DNA of 64,000 nucleotides from DAOUAG01 sp034432935 (GCA_034432935.1 DAOUBD010000045.1:1-64000), one strand, 5' to 3'. Positions 24,813 through 35,081 are shown, counted from the stretch's first letter. The notes: a model not told the origin generated them from the sequence alone. Numbers and translations: made by a program.

Positions 24813-27800
24813 GTGTACCTGAGGCGCCTAGAGCTTTACGGTTTCAAGAGCTTCGCCGGGCGGACCTCGTTCGTTTTTGGCCCTGGCGTGACGGCCATCG
24901 TGGGGCCCAACGGTTCCGGCAAGTCCAACATCGCTGATGCCTTGCGGTGGGTGCTGGGCGAGCAGTCGGGCAGGCTTCTGCGGGCGAAGCGGCTGGACGA
25001 CATCATCTTTGCCGGATCGGGAAAGAGGGCGGCCGCGGACCGCGTGGAGGTGACCCTCGTCCTGGACAACTCGGATGGCTGGTTGCCGGTGCCGGCTGAA
25101 GAGGTGGCCATCACGCGGCGGGGGCAGCGGAACGGCGATAGCGACTACTCCATCAACGGCAAGAGGACCCGGCTGCGGGAGATCCAGACCATCCTGATGA
25201 AGGCCAACGCCACGCAGAACTCCTACGCCATCATAGGGCAGGGGCTTGTGGAGAGCGTGTTGAACCTGAAGGCGGAGGAGAGGCGGCAGTTGATCGAGGA
25301 AGCCGCCGATATCCAGCGCTACAGGATGAAGATCGAGGAGGCAGAGGGACGGTTGGAGGCGACCCACGAAAACGTGGAGCGCGTCCGCCTGCTGATGAAG
25401 GAGATCGCTCCGCGGATGAGCCGGTTGGAGCGGCAGGCGAGGTTGGCGGGCGAGCACAGCCGCATCCGGAAGGAGCTGACACAGGCCTTGCGGGTGTACT
25501 ACGAGGAGCAGTGGCGCCGGGCGCAAGAGGCGCTGACGGTGGCCCGGGCGGCCCACGATCAGGCGCAGGCCGAGTTCGCCCAGGGGAAGGTGGCGTTGGC
25601 CACCTGCCAACGGGAGCTCTCCGACATATCGGCGCAACTGGAAGAGTACCGCCGGGCGGCGGCGGCGGCCATAGCCCAGCGAGACCGGTTGGACCAGCGC
25701 ATCCGGGAGTTGGAGCGACGCTTGGCCGTTTCGCGGGAGCGCCTCGGCATTTTGGAGGCCCGGCAAAAGGAGTTGGCTCAGGAGCTGGCAGCCCTAGGGG
25801 CCGAACAGCGGCGGGCAGAGGCCATTCTGGCTGCCGAAGAGGAAAGGCGCCGGGAGCTGGAGGCGCGGGTGGGTGCGGCCCGTGAGGAGTTCCAGAGGAG
25901 GCAAAAGGAGCTGCTGGCGCTGGAGGAGGAGTTCCGGGCAGCCGCAGGACACGCTGGCGATGCGGAAGCGAAGGGCAAGCGGCTACAGGCGGCAGCCGAC
26001 GAGATAAAGCTAAGGTTGCATCGCATGGCGGACGCTCAACGCGATCTTGAGAAGGAGTCGGCGCGGCTGGACACGCGCAGGCGGTCGTTGGTGAACCAGA
26101 TGGCGGAACACCTGCGGGTCTTGAAGGGGCTGCGGGACCAGGAGGAGCGCTTGACGGCGCAGGTGGCGCAGACGGGCGCGAGGCGGCTGGCGTTGGAGGC
26201 AGCGGCGGCGGAGGCGCGGCAGGCGCTGGCCAAGATCGAGGCGGACCAGAACGCCCGGCGCGGCAAGTTGGAGGGCCTTCAGGCGCGGCTGAGCGTCCTG
26301 AGTGAGGCGCAGAGGCAGGCCCAGGGGCCGGCCGTGGAGGATCCCGTCTCGCTGGAGGGGGCGTTGTGCCGGGTATACGAGATCATCCGCGTGCCGAGGG
26401 GCCTCGAGGAGGCGATCGCGGCAGCGTTGGCGGACCAGTTGGAGGCGTTTGTCTTCCAGCGCCAAGGGGAGGCTATCCAGGCGTTGCAGTCGCTGGTCAA
26501 TGAGAGGGGGCCCCGCACCACGGTAATACCGTTGGACAGCCTCAAGCAGTCGTACCCGCTAAACATCATCCGGGAGAAGGGCGTAGTGGGCGTGGCCTCC
26601 CGTTTGATCAAGTACAGCCCCGGCCACGAGAAGCTGATCAACCTCTTGTTGGGCCGGACCATCGTCGTGCAGGACGCATCGGTGGCGCAGCGGCTGATGC
26701 GGCGCGGCCTGGGCACCATCGTCACGCTCGATGGCATCGTGTTCCACCCCAGCGGCCACATAACGGGTGGCCAGCCGCGGGCCAGCCGGCCGTTTGTGTT
26801 GGGGTACGAGCGTGACATGGAGTCCATCCCCAAGGAGGTTGAGCGCATCGAGAAATCGCTCTTGGCGGCCGAACGGGAGGCAGACGTGTGGCGAGAGCGC
26901 CTCCGAGAGGCGGAGGAGGCGCTCTCGGCGCTGAACCGGGAAGCGGACGTCGCGCTGGAGCGCAGGCTGCGTCTTCAGGACACCATGGGGCAACACCAGC
27001 AGAAGCTGGCGCAACTGCGGGGTGAGATGCGCGGCATTATCGGCTCCCAAGCCAGCCTGCGGGAGCAGCAGGCGGCGCTCCAACGTGAGGCAGAGAGGTT
27101 GGAGCGGGAGAGGGATGCGATGCTGGCGGAATCGCGGGAGTCGGCGGCGTCAGCGAAGCACCTGGGCCGGGCCAACGAGCTCTTCCGTGAGCGGCGCGAG
27201 GCTCTACAGGCGGTGGTGAACGAGGCGGCCGATAGTCTGGCGCGGGCCGACGGTGAATACCGGTCGCTGGCAGTGCAACGCGAGGCGGCGGAGGCCGTGC
27301 TGGCGCGAATAGAAGCCCAGGTCTCGGCGAAGGATGTGCAGTCGAAAGCCCTGGAGATGGAGATGACGACCCTCAGGGCCAGCATCGAGTCCGATGAGAC
27401 GGAGCTGGGCAGGGCGCGGGCCCAGTTGGAGGAGCTCATCCGGGAGAGCCAGCCAGGCCAGGAGGGGATGCACCACTTGGAGCTCCGCCAACGGGACCTG
27501 CACGCCCAGGTCCTCAGTGCTCAGGGCCGGATGTTCGAGGCTGAAAGGCACGTCCTGGAATCGGAGGCGGAAGTGAGGCGTTGGGAGGCGGAGGTGGAGA
27601 TGCTGCGCAAGCAGATAGCCGAGGATGGGCTGGTACTGGCGGCGGATGGGAGCGTGACGGAAGAGGGCGGGGTGGCTGGGCCTGCCATTCCCTACTGGTT
27701 GGCGGCCGAGGGCCGTGAGGAGGGCCCGGCAGGACTGCGCCCCATTTCGGGCGGCGCAGCGGTAGATCCTGAGTCGATGAAGCGGGAGATCGATCGTATG

Positions 27801-28445
27801 CGGACGCAGCTACGCAGCCTGGGGCCGGTGAACGTGGAGGCCCAGGCAGAGTATGACTCGCTGCGAGAGCGGTACGATTTCCTGGCAACCCAAGTGCGGG
27901 ACCTGGAGGGGGCCGAGGAGTCGTTGCGGAAGGCCATCCGCGAGTTGACGGAGCTGATGCGCCGCCGGTTCGAGAGCACGTTCCAGCAGGTGGCATCGGG
28001 TTTCGAGCAGTATTTCCACACCTTCTTTGGCGGGGGCCACGCCAAGCTAAAGCTGAGCAACCCGAAGGACCCATCCACCTCCGGAGTCGAAATAGAGGCA
28101 AGGCCGCCGGGCAAGCGGACTCACAGTCTTACGCAGCTCTCGGGAGGCGAGAAGGCGCTGACGGCCGTGTCGCTGCTGTTTGCTCTGCTTCAAGCAAACC
28201 CCTCGCCCTTCTGCGTCCTGGACGAGGTGGACGCCATGCTAGACGAGGCGAACGTGGGGCGCTTCGCCAACGCCCTGAGGGAGCTTTCCCAGCGTACGCA
28301 GTTCATCGTCATCACCCACAACCGGCGGACCATCGAGATAGCCGATAACATCTATGGGGTGTCGATGGCGCCGGACGGCGCGTCTCGCGTGCTCTCCATG
28401 CGCCTGGCAGATATCCCGGCTGCGGAAGAGCCGTCGCTGAACTAG
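24813..28445 (+). CDS. smc: Chromosome segregation ATPase SMC
   Basis: This 1210-residue protein starts at GTG, 13 nt after rnc. Walker A is GPNGSGKSNIADALRWVLG at 31-49. Long coiled coils span about 165-500 and 680-960. The hinge domain (about 505-665) includes LEEAIAAALADQLEAFV and the Gly-rich HPSGHITGG. Near 1107 are the ABC signature QLSGGEKALTAVSLLF and Walker B FCVLDEVDAMLDEANV. The protein dimerises and works with ScpA/ScpB (not in this window) to compact and segregate the chromosome. Confidence 0.97.
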   Translation: MYLRRLELYGFKSFAGRTSFVFGPGVTAIVGPNGSGKSNIADALRWVLGEQSGRLLRAKRLDDIIFAGSGKRAAADRVEVTLVLDNSDGWLPVPAEEVAITRRGQRNGDSDYSINGKRTRLREIQTILMKANATQNSYAIIGQGLVESVLNLKAEERRQLIEEAADIQRYRMKIEEAEGRLEATHENVERVRLLMKEIAPRMSRLERQARLAGEHSRIRKELTQALRVYYEEQWRRAQEALTVARAAHDQAQAEFAQGKVALATCQRELSDISAQLEEYRRAAAAAIAQRDRLDQRIRELERRLAVSRERLGILEARQKELAQELAALGAEQRRAEAILAAEEERRRELEARVGAAREEFQRRQKELLALEEEFRAAAGHAGDAEAKGKRLQAAADEIKLRLHRMADAQRDLEKESARLDTRRRSLVNQMAEHLRVLKGLRDQEERLTAQVAQTGARRLALEAAAAEARQALAKIEADQNARRGKLEGLQARLSVLSEAQRQAQGPAVEDPVSLEGALCRVYEIIRVPRGLEEAIAAALADQLEAFVFQRQGEAIQALQSLVNERGPRTTVIPLDSLKQSYPLNIIREKGVVGVASRLIKYSPGHEKLINLLLGRTIVVQDASVAQRLMRRGLGTIVTLDGIVFHPSGHITGGQPRASRPFVLGYERDMESIPKEVERIEKSLLAAEREADVWRERLREAEEALSALNREADVALERRLRLQDTMGQHQQKLAQLRGEMRGIIGSQASLREQQAALQREAERLERERDAMLAESRESAASAKHLGRANELFRERREALQAVVNEAADSLARADGEYRSLAVQREAAEAVLARIEAQVSAKDVQSKALEMEMTTLRASIESDETELGRARAQLEELIRESQPGQEGMHHLELRQRDLHAQVLSAQGRMFEAERHVLESEAEVRRWEAEVEMLRKQIAEDGLVLAADGSVTEEGGVAGPAIPYWLAAEGREEGPAGLRPISGGAAVDPESMKREIDRMRTQLRSLGPVNVEAQAEYDSLRERYDFLATQVRDLEGAEESLRKAIRELTELMRRRFESTFQQVASGFEQYFHTFFGGGHAKLKLSNPKDPSTSGVEIEARPPGKRTHSLTQLSGGEKALTAVSLLFALLQANPSPFCVLDEVDAMLDEANVGRFANALRELSQRTQFIVITHNRRTIEIADNIYGVSMAPDGASRVLSMRLADIPAAEEPSLN

Positions 28446-28547
28446 GGTCACGGCTCCTGGAGGGCTTGCGGGCCCTTGCCCCATCGCCGCCTGCCTGGTC
28501 GCTCCACCCTTGCCCCTCCTCACGCAGGGCCCCTATCATCGGTCTCG

Positions 28548-29567
28548 ATGGTGCGGTTTTTCAGACGCAAGACCGAAGTGGGTGGAGAGCCTTCGCCGGG
28601 TGGCGATGGCGCCGGAACAGTGGACGCGGTGGCGACGCCGGTGACGCCGGCGCCTGTTGGGCAGGCGGTGGAGAAGACGCGGCGGACGTGGTTTGGGCGC
28701 ATCGGCGGCATCTTTCGAAGGGGTTTGGGCGACGAAGTATGGGAGGAGCTAGAGGAGACGCTAATCGGTGCCGACGCGGGTGTGGAGACGACGCTGAAGG
28801 TGCTGGGCGTGGTGCGAGAGCGGGTGAAGCAGCAGGGCGTCCGGGACCCCGAGGCGGCGGTGGAGATCCTGAAGGACGAGCTGCGCAAGGTGCTGGAGGT
28901 CGATACGGGCCGGGGCCGCCTTTGGGGTGAGGGGGCTTCTCAGGGGCCAGCGCCGCGGCCGGCGGTGATCCTGGTGGTGGGCGTAAATGGTACCGGCAAG
29001 ACGACGAGTATCGGCAAGCTGGCCTATGCCTGCCAGGCGCAAGGAAAGAAGGTGATTCTGGCCGCCGGGGACACCTTCCGGGCGGCGGCCATCGACCAGC
29101 TCAAGCACTGGGGTGAACGGGCAGGGGCGGACGTGGTGGCCCACCAGCAGGGCGCAGACCCGGGTGCCGTGGTGTTCGATGCGCTGGTGGCGGCAGAGAA
29201 GCGGGGCGCCGACATCCTGATCATCGACACGGCGGGAAGGCTGCACACCAAGAGCAACCTGATGGAGGAGCTGCGGAAGGTGAACCGCGTGATCCAGAGG
29301 CGTGTGCCCGACGCTCCTCATGAGGTGCTCCTGGTGCTGGATGCCACGACAGGTCAGAACGCCATGCACCAGGCCCGGTATTTTACCGAGGCGGTGGGAG
29401 TGACCGGGGTCGTGCTGGCGAAGCTCGACGGCACAGCCAAGGGGGGTGTGATCTTCTCGGTGTGCGATCAGTTGGGAGTTCCCGTGCGGTTTGTGGGGAC
29501 TGGCGAGAAGCCACAGGACCTGGCGCCGTTCGACCCTCGGGAGTTTGTGGAGGCCCTCTTCGCCTGA
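28548..29567 (+). CDS. ftsY: Signal recognition particle receptor FtsY
   Basis: This 339-residue protein starts at ATG 28548, giving MVRFFRRKTEVG, a basic membrane-approaching N terminus. The SRP-GTPase NG domain follows, with VVGVNGTGKTTSIGKLAY (G1) near residue 142, AAGDTFRAAAIDQL, IDTAGRLHTKSNLMEEL, and LAKLDGTAKGG with FVGTGEKPQDL at the end. It docks ribosome-SRP complexes at the membrane. The SRP RNA gene is at 13.5 kb. TTGCCC-18-TATCAT (28510-28539) ends 8 nt before the ATG, so ftsY may also have its own near-leaderless promoter besides read-through from smc. The frame stays open to 28476, but that extension is unlike any FtsY. Confidence 0.95.
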   Translation: MVRFFRRKTEVGGEPSPGGDGAGTVDAVATPVTPAPVGQAVEKTRRTWFGRIGGIFRRGLGDEVWEELEETLIGADAGVETTLKVLGVVRERVKQQGVRDPEAAVEILKDELRKVLEVDTGRGRLWGEGASQGPAPRPAVILVVGVNGTGKTTSIGKLAYACQAQGKKVILAAGDTFRAAAIDQLKHWGERAGADVVAHQQGADPGAVVFDALVAAEKRGADILIIDTAGRLHTKSNLMEELRKVNRVIQRRVPDAPHEVLLVLDATTGQNAMHQARYFTEAVGVTGVVLAKLDGTAKGGVIFSVCDQLGVPVRFVGTGEKPQDLAPFDPREFVEALFA

Positions 29568-29603
29568 TCTGGGTAGGGCCGGCCCGGACGCACACTAGAC
29601 TCG

Positions 29604-31346
29604 ATGGACACGTTGCCGGCGCCTGATGTTCCTTCCCTGGGTGGGGCAGGCGGGGCGGCGCCGGCAAGCGAGAATGCGCTGCGTCTTTCGATAAGCGTCG
29701 AGGCGCTAGTGTGGATTCTCCTGGGTGTACTCGGCGCGCTAGTCCGCCTGCTTGACCTGACGGGTGAGCCCCTGACGGTGGCCGAGGCCGCCCGCAGCCT
29801 CGACGCGGCCTTGGTAGCGAGGGGAAGTTCGCCAGACGGCTGGAACGGCGACCTGACGGCTGCCGTGACGGCTTACCTGTTCCGCGCCATCGGTGAGAGC
29901 GATGGCGTAGCCCGGTTGGCCCCAGCGGTAGGAGGGGCGATGGCCGTGCCGGCCCTGTGGTGGCTGCGGCAGTATGCGGGGAGGGCCGGCGCGCTGGCAG
30001 CCGCGGCGCTACTGGCGTTCTCGCCCCTGTCCGTACTTGTGTCCAGGTCAGCGCTGCCCTACGCCACCGGGGTGTTCCTATCGCTCTTGATGGTGGGTGC
30101 CGCCTTCGCCTATCTCAAGGAGCCGCGCCCTGGCCCGCTGTTCCTGCTGGCGCTGGGCGCCGGGTTGTCCCTCTTGGCGGACGCGGTTTCTGTGACAACC
30201 GGGTTGGCCATCGTGGTGTTCTTGGCGATAGAGGCGGGCCTCTTGGGGAGCGAAGCGGCGCGTAGGGCGTGGGTCGCGTTCCGTTCCAGTCCTTTGCAGA
30301 TGGGGAGCGTAGTGCTCGTGACTTTGGCGGCCCTTCAGTTGGGGCTAACTCGCTTCGGGACGTCGCTGGAGAACACTGGTCTGCCTGGCGTCCGGCTTTG
30401 GTCTGCGATGTTCGATACGCCGCGGGACACCCAGGCGCCGGAGTACTACCTGGCGCTGATGGTGGCGTACGACTGGCCGCTGTTCGCCGCGGGCGTGCTG
30501 GGTCTTGGAACCGTCCTCTTGGACCGGCCGCGCGACGGCTCGGGGGCGTCCGCGTTCAAGAGGTTCCTGGTTGTATGGACCTGTGCTGGGGCGCTGATCC
30601 TGGCGCTGGCATCTAGAAGGGATGCGGGCCAAGCCCTTGTGGTCCTCCTGCCCCTGTCGCTGCTGGCGGGCGTGGCCGTCGAGAAGGCGGTGCGGACGGC
30701 CGACTGGGGCCTCCTCCGCCGATGGTGGCCTCTGCCAGCGGGGGCGCTCCTCCTGTGGGCCTATGCCGCGATGCTGATGACCCGCTGGTCGGCGGGAAAC
30801 GCTGGGCCTGTCGAGCGGTTTGGTATGGTGATGGCAGCGGGCGGCGGGCTGTTCCTGCTGGCGGCGCCGTTGGCGCACCTTGGGCGTAGAGGAGTGGCCA
30901 TGCCGCTGGTGGCGGCCGCTGCGGCCGGGCTGGTCTTCACCGGGCACTCGGCCATGGCGGTGACAGCCGGCGGTGGCACGGAGTTCGCAAGAGGGGATTC
31001 CGTCACGCAGCGGGCGGCCTATCTGGGCGAGACGCTGGCCCGCCTGAAGGAAGAGAGGGGAGGAACCCTCGTGGTCGATGCTGATCTACGGGACGCCTTG
31101 GGTTGGACCTTGCGAGACTCTGGGGCCCGCTTCGGCGGCCGGGTGGAAGGGGCCTCGATAGTAGTTGGGCCAGCGGGAGCGCCACCCCCCGGCTTCGCTC
31201 CCCTGGGCGGGAGCTGGCGCGTGGCCGAAGGCTGGTACCCGGAGGCGTTGTTGCGTCCGCGAGGTATGTGGCGCTGGCTGGTGTTCCGTGAGCCGTACGG
31301 GGCCATGAGGGCCGTGGAAGTGAGCATCTTCGTCCCGGCGGTGTGA
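29604..31346 (+). CDS. Multi-membrane GT39-like glycosyltransferase-related protein
   Basis: This 580-residue integral membrane protein has a cytoplasmic N terminus (about 1-30), roughly ten hydrophobic segments up to residue about 460, and a soluble C-terminal part. The first extracytoplasmic loop reads LTGEPLTVAEAARSLDAALVARG, at the position where GT-C (PMT/ArnT-like) transferases have their acidic catalytic motif; it keeps Glu residues but not the usual DE pair. It lies one base before the Agl23-like gene, so the two are co-transcribed and may work together on lipid-linked sugars outside the membrane. Alternatively it is an inactive partner. Confidence 0.6.
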   Translation: MDTLPAPDVPSLGGAGGAAPASENALRLSISVEALVWILLGVLGALVRLLDLTGEPLTVAEAARSLDAALVARGSSPDGWNGDLTAAVTAYLFRAIGESDGVARLAPAVGGAMAVPALWWLRQYAGRAGALAAAALLAFSPLSVLVSRSALPYATGVFLSLLMVGAAFAYLKEPRPGPLFLLALGAGLSLLADAVSVTTGLAIVVFLAIEAGLLGSEAARRAWVAFRSSPLQMGSVVLVTLAALQLGLTRFGTSLENTGLPGVRLWSAMFDTPRDTQAPEYYLALMVAYDWPLFAAGVLGLGTVLLDRPRDGSGASAFKRFLVVWTCAGALILALASRRDAGQALVVLLPLSLLAGVAVEKAVRTADWGLLRRWWPLPAGALLLWAYAAMLMTRWSAGNAGPVERFGMVMAAGGGLFLLAAPLAHLGRRGVAMPLVAAAAAGLVFTGHSAMAVTAGGGTEFARGDSVTQRAAYLGETLARLKEERGGTLVVDADLRDALGWTLRDSGARFGGRVEGASIVVGPAGAPPPGFAPLGGSWRVAEGWYPEALLRPRGMWRWLVFREPYGAMRAVEVSIFVPAV

Positions 31347-31347
31347 C

Positions 31348-34300
31348 ATGGCGCTGGCGATGGAGTGGGAAGAGGGCCAGGAGGGCGCCGCTGCGCAGGG
31401 ACTGCTGCGCTGGCGCGTCTCCATCACGTGGGAGACCGTGGCCTACGCCGTGGTCGTGGTGCTGGCCGTGGCCATGCGCTTCTGGGATCTGGACGCCAGG
31501 GCGATGCACCACGATGAAAGCCTGCACGCGTACTACTCATACCAGCTCTTCCGGGGGCTGGGGTACGAGCATTCGCCGTTGCTACACGGGCCCTTCCAGT
31601 TCTTTGGGATGGCCGCGGCGTTCGTGCTGGCGGGCGGGGATGGCGATGCGGCGGCGCGGGTGTTGGCAGCGCTGTTCGGTTCGATCCTGGTGGTGCTGCC
31701 GGTGTTCTTTCGGAGCCACCTGGGCCGGGCTGGTTCCCTCGCGGCATCGGTCCTTATCGCTACCTCACCAGCTCTCCTGTATTACAGCCGCTTCGCCCGG
31801 GAGGACATCTACGCTGCGGTCTTTACGTTCGCCGTTGTCGTCTGTCTTTGGCGGTACATAGCAGAGGAGAGGGATGGGTATCTGTATGGGGCGGGGGCTG
31901 CTTTGGCCCTGGCCTTCGCGACGAAAGAGAACGCCTTCATCACCAGTGGCGCCGTCGTCGTGTTCCTCGATCTGCTGGTGGCGGAGGAGCTGGCCCGGCA
32001 GACGGAGCGGCAGATGGGAGACGGCGACAAGGCTCATCCGTTCTACTTCCTGGCCTACATACCGCTAGCCTGGCTGGTGGTGGCGCTGTGGCCCTTCATG
32101 CGGGGCTTGCGCCGACGGTTCGGCCTCGCCGAGCGCACAGGCAAGATGGACGCCCTCTTGGTGGTAGGCACCCTCGTGGGCCCGCAGTTCGCTGCAACCG
32201 TACAGGTGCCGTTGGAGGCCACAGGTCTCAGCGCTGGCTCTGGGGGAGCGGAGCGGCTCGTAGCCTTCCCAGCAGTGGTTGGCTTGCTAGCAGCGTCGGC
32301 CGTGGTGGGTCTGGCCTGGGACAAGAGGCGCTGGGTCCTGGCGGCGTCGAGCTTTTATCTGCCGTACCTCCTGCTCTTCACCTCGTTTCTGACGCATCCT
32401 CAGGGCTTCGCTTCCGGAATCTGGGACTCGCTGGACTATTGGATGGGGCAGCACGGGGAGCGCCGCGGGAACCAGCCGGAGTTCTACTACCTGTTGTTCT
32501 TTCCGGCGTACGAGATAGTGACGATGATGCTGGCGCTGCCGGCGCTCCTGTACTACACCCTACGGGGCGGATGGCGCTCGTGGCTCCTGACCTCTCTGGC
32601 GGTACTGGCTTTTCTCGCCTTCTTCGGCGCCGACAGTTTCGGGCATAGCGCCGTCCTGGACGCCATCTCGGTCGCGGCTCTTCCTGCTGCGGCAGTAGCC
32701 CTCTTCGCCGCCGTCCGCGGCACCGACTTCGAACGGTTTCTCGTGTTTTGGACGGTGGCCTCGCTGGTGGCCTATTCCTACGTTGGAGAGAAGATGCCCT
32801 GGCTGAGCGTCCACACTACGCTGCCGGCGGTGGTGCTGGCTGCCTATGCTGCGGGACGCGTGTGGGAGGAGTGGAGAGGTGACCGGGGCCCGAAGGCGCA
32901 AAAGTGGCGGACAAGGCACGGCTTGGCCTGGGCTGCAAGGGCGGCGTTGGCGCTGGTGGTCCTGGGCGCAACCCTCTTCACGCTACGGACGGCGATATAC
33001 GCTACGTACGACCACGGGGACGTGCCGCGGGAGCTCCTTTTCTATACCCAGACAGCGCCCGACGTGCCGAGGGTGGCGAGGGCCATCGACCAGTTGGCTG
33101 CATCGACGGGGCAAGGACGGGACCTGCGAGTGCAGGTGGACAGGGCCTTCGCTTGGCCGTGGGCATGGTATCTGAGGAAGTACAAGACGAGTTTCGAGGT
33201 CATCGATGGGGAGTTTCGGCCGGATCCCGGGGCGGTTCTCATAGTGGGCGGGCCAGAGGACGTTTTCACGGAGCCCTACCGCCGCAACTATCAGTTTCCA
33301 CGGAGCTACACGCTGCGTTGGTGGTTCCCTGAGAGCTACCGGGAGTTGGGAGCGGAAGCGAACCTGGCGGAAGGGCTGTGGGGGTTCCTGCGGCGCCTAG
33401 TTCGGGATAGCAGCTGGCGTCGCTGGGGTGAGTACCTCGTCCAGAGGGATGTGAATCCGCAGGGGATCGATGGGGTGATGTACGTGCCTCTGGAGTACGC
33501 CGCGGGGTTGACGGTGGCGCCTTCCGAGGGTGAGCAGGCTGGAGCTGGGGGCGCGCCTTCGCCAGATCTGGAGGGACGCCTGATCATGGGCCGCATAGGG
33601 TCTGAGCCTGGCCAGCTCATGGGCCCCGTGGGGCTGGCGGTCGGTGGCGGGGGAACCATCTGGGTGGCGGACAGCGGGAACGCGCGCGTGCAAGCGTTCG
33701 ATGCCCGCGGGCAGTCCGCCGGAACATGGGGCAGCCCCGGGAGCGAGCCTGGGCAGTTCAACCAGCCGGCGGGTGTGGCGGTGGCGCCCGATGGTTCCAT
33801 CTTCGTGGCGGATACGTGGAATCACCGGATCCAGAAGTTTGGGCCAGATATGTCGTTTGTCGGCTCCTTCGGGAAGGCAACGGCAGATCTCCTGAATCCT
33901 GGCCCGGATGAGATGTGGGGCCCCCGGGGCGTGGCGGTGGACGGCGACGGCAACGTTTGGGTCACGGACACCGGGACGCACCGGGTAAGGAAGTTTGCGC
34001 CGGATGGCAGTCCCATCGCCTCCTTCGGCTCGCGGGGCCGTGGCCCCCGGCAGTTCGTGGAGCCGGTGGGGATTGCCATCGGCCCCGATGGTTCCGTCTT
34101 CGTGGCGGATGCCGGCAACGCCCGCATCCAGAAGTTCGCGCCGGACCTGTCTTTCGTGGCCGAATTCCCGATATCGCAGTGGGCAGACCGGGACCCCCGT
34201 AACAAGCCGTATCTGGCCGCCCTGCCCGATGGCCGTCTACTCGCCACGGATGGTCCCCATGGCCGGGTTCTGCTCATAGGGCAGGACGGGACGGTACAGG

Positions 34301-34446
34301 CGCAGGTAGAGCGGGTCGGTGAGTTGCCGCTCTTCTTCCCGGCTGGCGTGGCCTACGACGCCGAAAGGGGCTACGTTTACGTGACCGACGGCGCCGGGGG
34401 GTTTATCGCCCGGTTCCCGCTCACGGACTTCGCATTGCGGCAATAG
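31348..34446 (+). CDS. Agl23-like membrane glycosyltransferase fused to an NHL-repeat domain
   Basis: This 1032-residue protein has two parts. The N-terminal 560 or so residues are a GT-C type membrane domain. Its first loop reads RAMHHDESLHAYYSYQLFRG near residue 50, carrying the acidic DE motif and the signature of the TIGR03663 (flippase-activity-associated Agl23) group. YSRFAREDIYAAVF and FATKENAFITSG follow. A soluble stretch follows. Residues about 745-1030 form NHL beta-propeller repeats, with motifs such as IWVADSGNARVQAFD, IFVADTWNHRIQKFG, VWVTDTGTHRVRKFA and VFVADAGNARIQKFA. The propeller should be extracytoplasmic and could bind sugar or protein. Archaeal homologues belong to N-glycosylation loci. 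Confidence 0.8.
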   Translation: MALAMEWEEGQEGAAAQGLLRWRVSITWETVAYAVVVVLAVAMRFWDLDARAMHHDESLHAYYSYQLFRGLGYEHSPLLHGPFQFFGMAAAFVLAGGDGDAAARVLAALFGSILVVLPVFFRSHLGRAGSLAASVLIATSPALLYYSRFAREDIYAAVFTFAVVVCLWRYIAEERDGYLYGAGAALALAFATKENAFITSGAVVVFLDLLVAEELARQTERQMGDGDKAHPFYFLAYIPLAWLVVALWPFMRGLRRRFGLAERTGKMDALLVVGTLVGPQFAATVQVPLEATGLSAGSGGAERLVAFPAVVGLLAASAVVGLAWDKRRWVLAASSFYLPYLLLFTSFLTHPQGFASGIWDSLDYWMGQHGERRGNQPEFYYLLFFPAYEIVTMMLALPALLYYTLRGGWRSWLLTSLAVLAFLAFFGADSFGHSAVLDAISVAALPAAAVALFAAVRGTDFERFLVFWTVASLVAYSYVGEKMPWLSVHTTLPAVVLAAYAAGRVWEEWRGDRGPKAQKWRTRHGLAWAARAALALVVLGATLFTLRTAIYATYDHGDVPRELLFYTQTAPDVPRVARAIDQLAASTGQGRDLRVQVDRAFAWPWAWYLRKYKTSFEVIDGEFRPDPGAVLIVGGPEDVFTEPYRRNYQFPRSYTLRWWFPESYRELGAEANLAEGLWGFLRRLVRDSSWRRWGEYLVQRDVNPQGIDGVMYVPLEYAAGLTVAPSEGEQAGAGGAPSPDLEGRLIMGRIGSEPGQLMGPVGLAVGGGGTIWVADSGNARVQAFDARGQSAGTWGSPGSEPGQFNQPAGVAVAPDGSIFVADTWNHRIQKFGPDMSFVGSFGKATADLLNPGPDEMWGPRGVAVDGDGNVWVTDTGTHRVRKFAPDGSPIASFGSRGRGPRQFVEPVGIAIGPDGSVFVADAGNARIQKFAPDLSFVAEFPISQWADRDPRNKPYLAALPDGRLLATDGPHGRVLLIGQDGTVQAQVERVGELPLFFPAGVAYDAERGYVYVTDGAGGFIARFPLTDFALRQ

Positions 34447-34514
34447 GGCGGCGCCCGTATGATGTGTGAAGATTGACACAATCGCCTTCTTGTGTGAGGA
34501 GAGGACGGTAGAGA

Positions 34515-35078
34515 GTGTCCCTCGGCACGAGCCATAGTTCGAGAACGTCGGCGCGGGGGCCGGCGGCGGCCGCCAGGCCCGGTATTGCAGCCAAGGCTGC
34601 GGAGCTGCTGGCCGACTTGCGTCCCGACAGCGCTGGGTTGCTGGAGGCGTTGCATCGTATCCAGCATGAGTTCGGGTACGTGCCCCAGGAGGCGATGCCT
34701 GTACTGGCGGCCAAGCTTCGCACAACTCCGGCGCTGGTTTACGGTGCCATTGATTTCTACTCCGAGATCCGGACTACGCCCCCCGCCGAGCAGGTGGTGG
34801 AGTGGTGCAGCGGCCCGGCCTGTCTCCTCAAGGGATCCCAGAACATCCGCCGGGCGCTGGAGGCGGTTCTGGGGTGCGAGATGAACGGCGCGACGCCCGA
34901 CGGAAAGTTCGAGCTTCGTTTGGTGCAGTGTGATGGCACGTGCCACCTGGCGCCGCAGTTGAGGCACCGGGGGCGTTACATCGGCCCTCTGAGTGTGAGC
35001 CAGGCCATCGAGTGGGCTAGGGCTCTGAAATCGGAGTACGGGTCCAGCGAGCCGCAGGCCGAGGGAGGCGTAGCCTAG
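34515..35078 (+). CDS. nuoE: NADH dehydrogenase subunit E-like [2Fe-2S] protein
   Basis: This 187-residue protein has the thioredoxin-like ferredoxin fold of NuoE/HoxE/HndA. A helical N-terminal part (LLEALHRIQHEFGYVPQEAM) is followed by the cluster ligands in EWCSGPACLLKG and LVQCDGTCHLAPQL. It transfers electrons between the flavin subunit and other partners. It starts at GTG. The NuoF-like gene begins 3 nt after its stop. It is separated from the main nuo cluster by about 15 kb and has no nuoG neighbour, so it may serve a hydrogenase or formate-dehydrogenase-type complex instead of complex I. Confidence 0.88.
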   Translation: MSLGTSHSSRTSARGPAAAARPGIAAKAAELLADLRPDSAGLLEALHRIQHEFGYVPQEAMPVLAAKLRTTPALVYGAIDFYSEIRTTPPAEQVVEWCSGPACLLKGSQNIRRALEAVLGCEMNGATPDGKFELRLVQCDGTCHLAPQLRHRGRYIGPLSVSQAIEWARALKSEYGSSEPQAEGGVA

Positions 35079-35081
35079 CCC

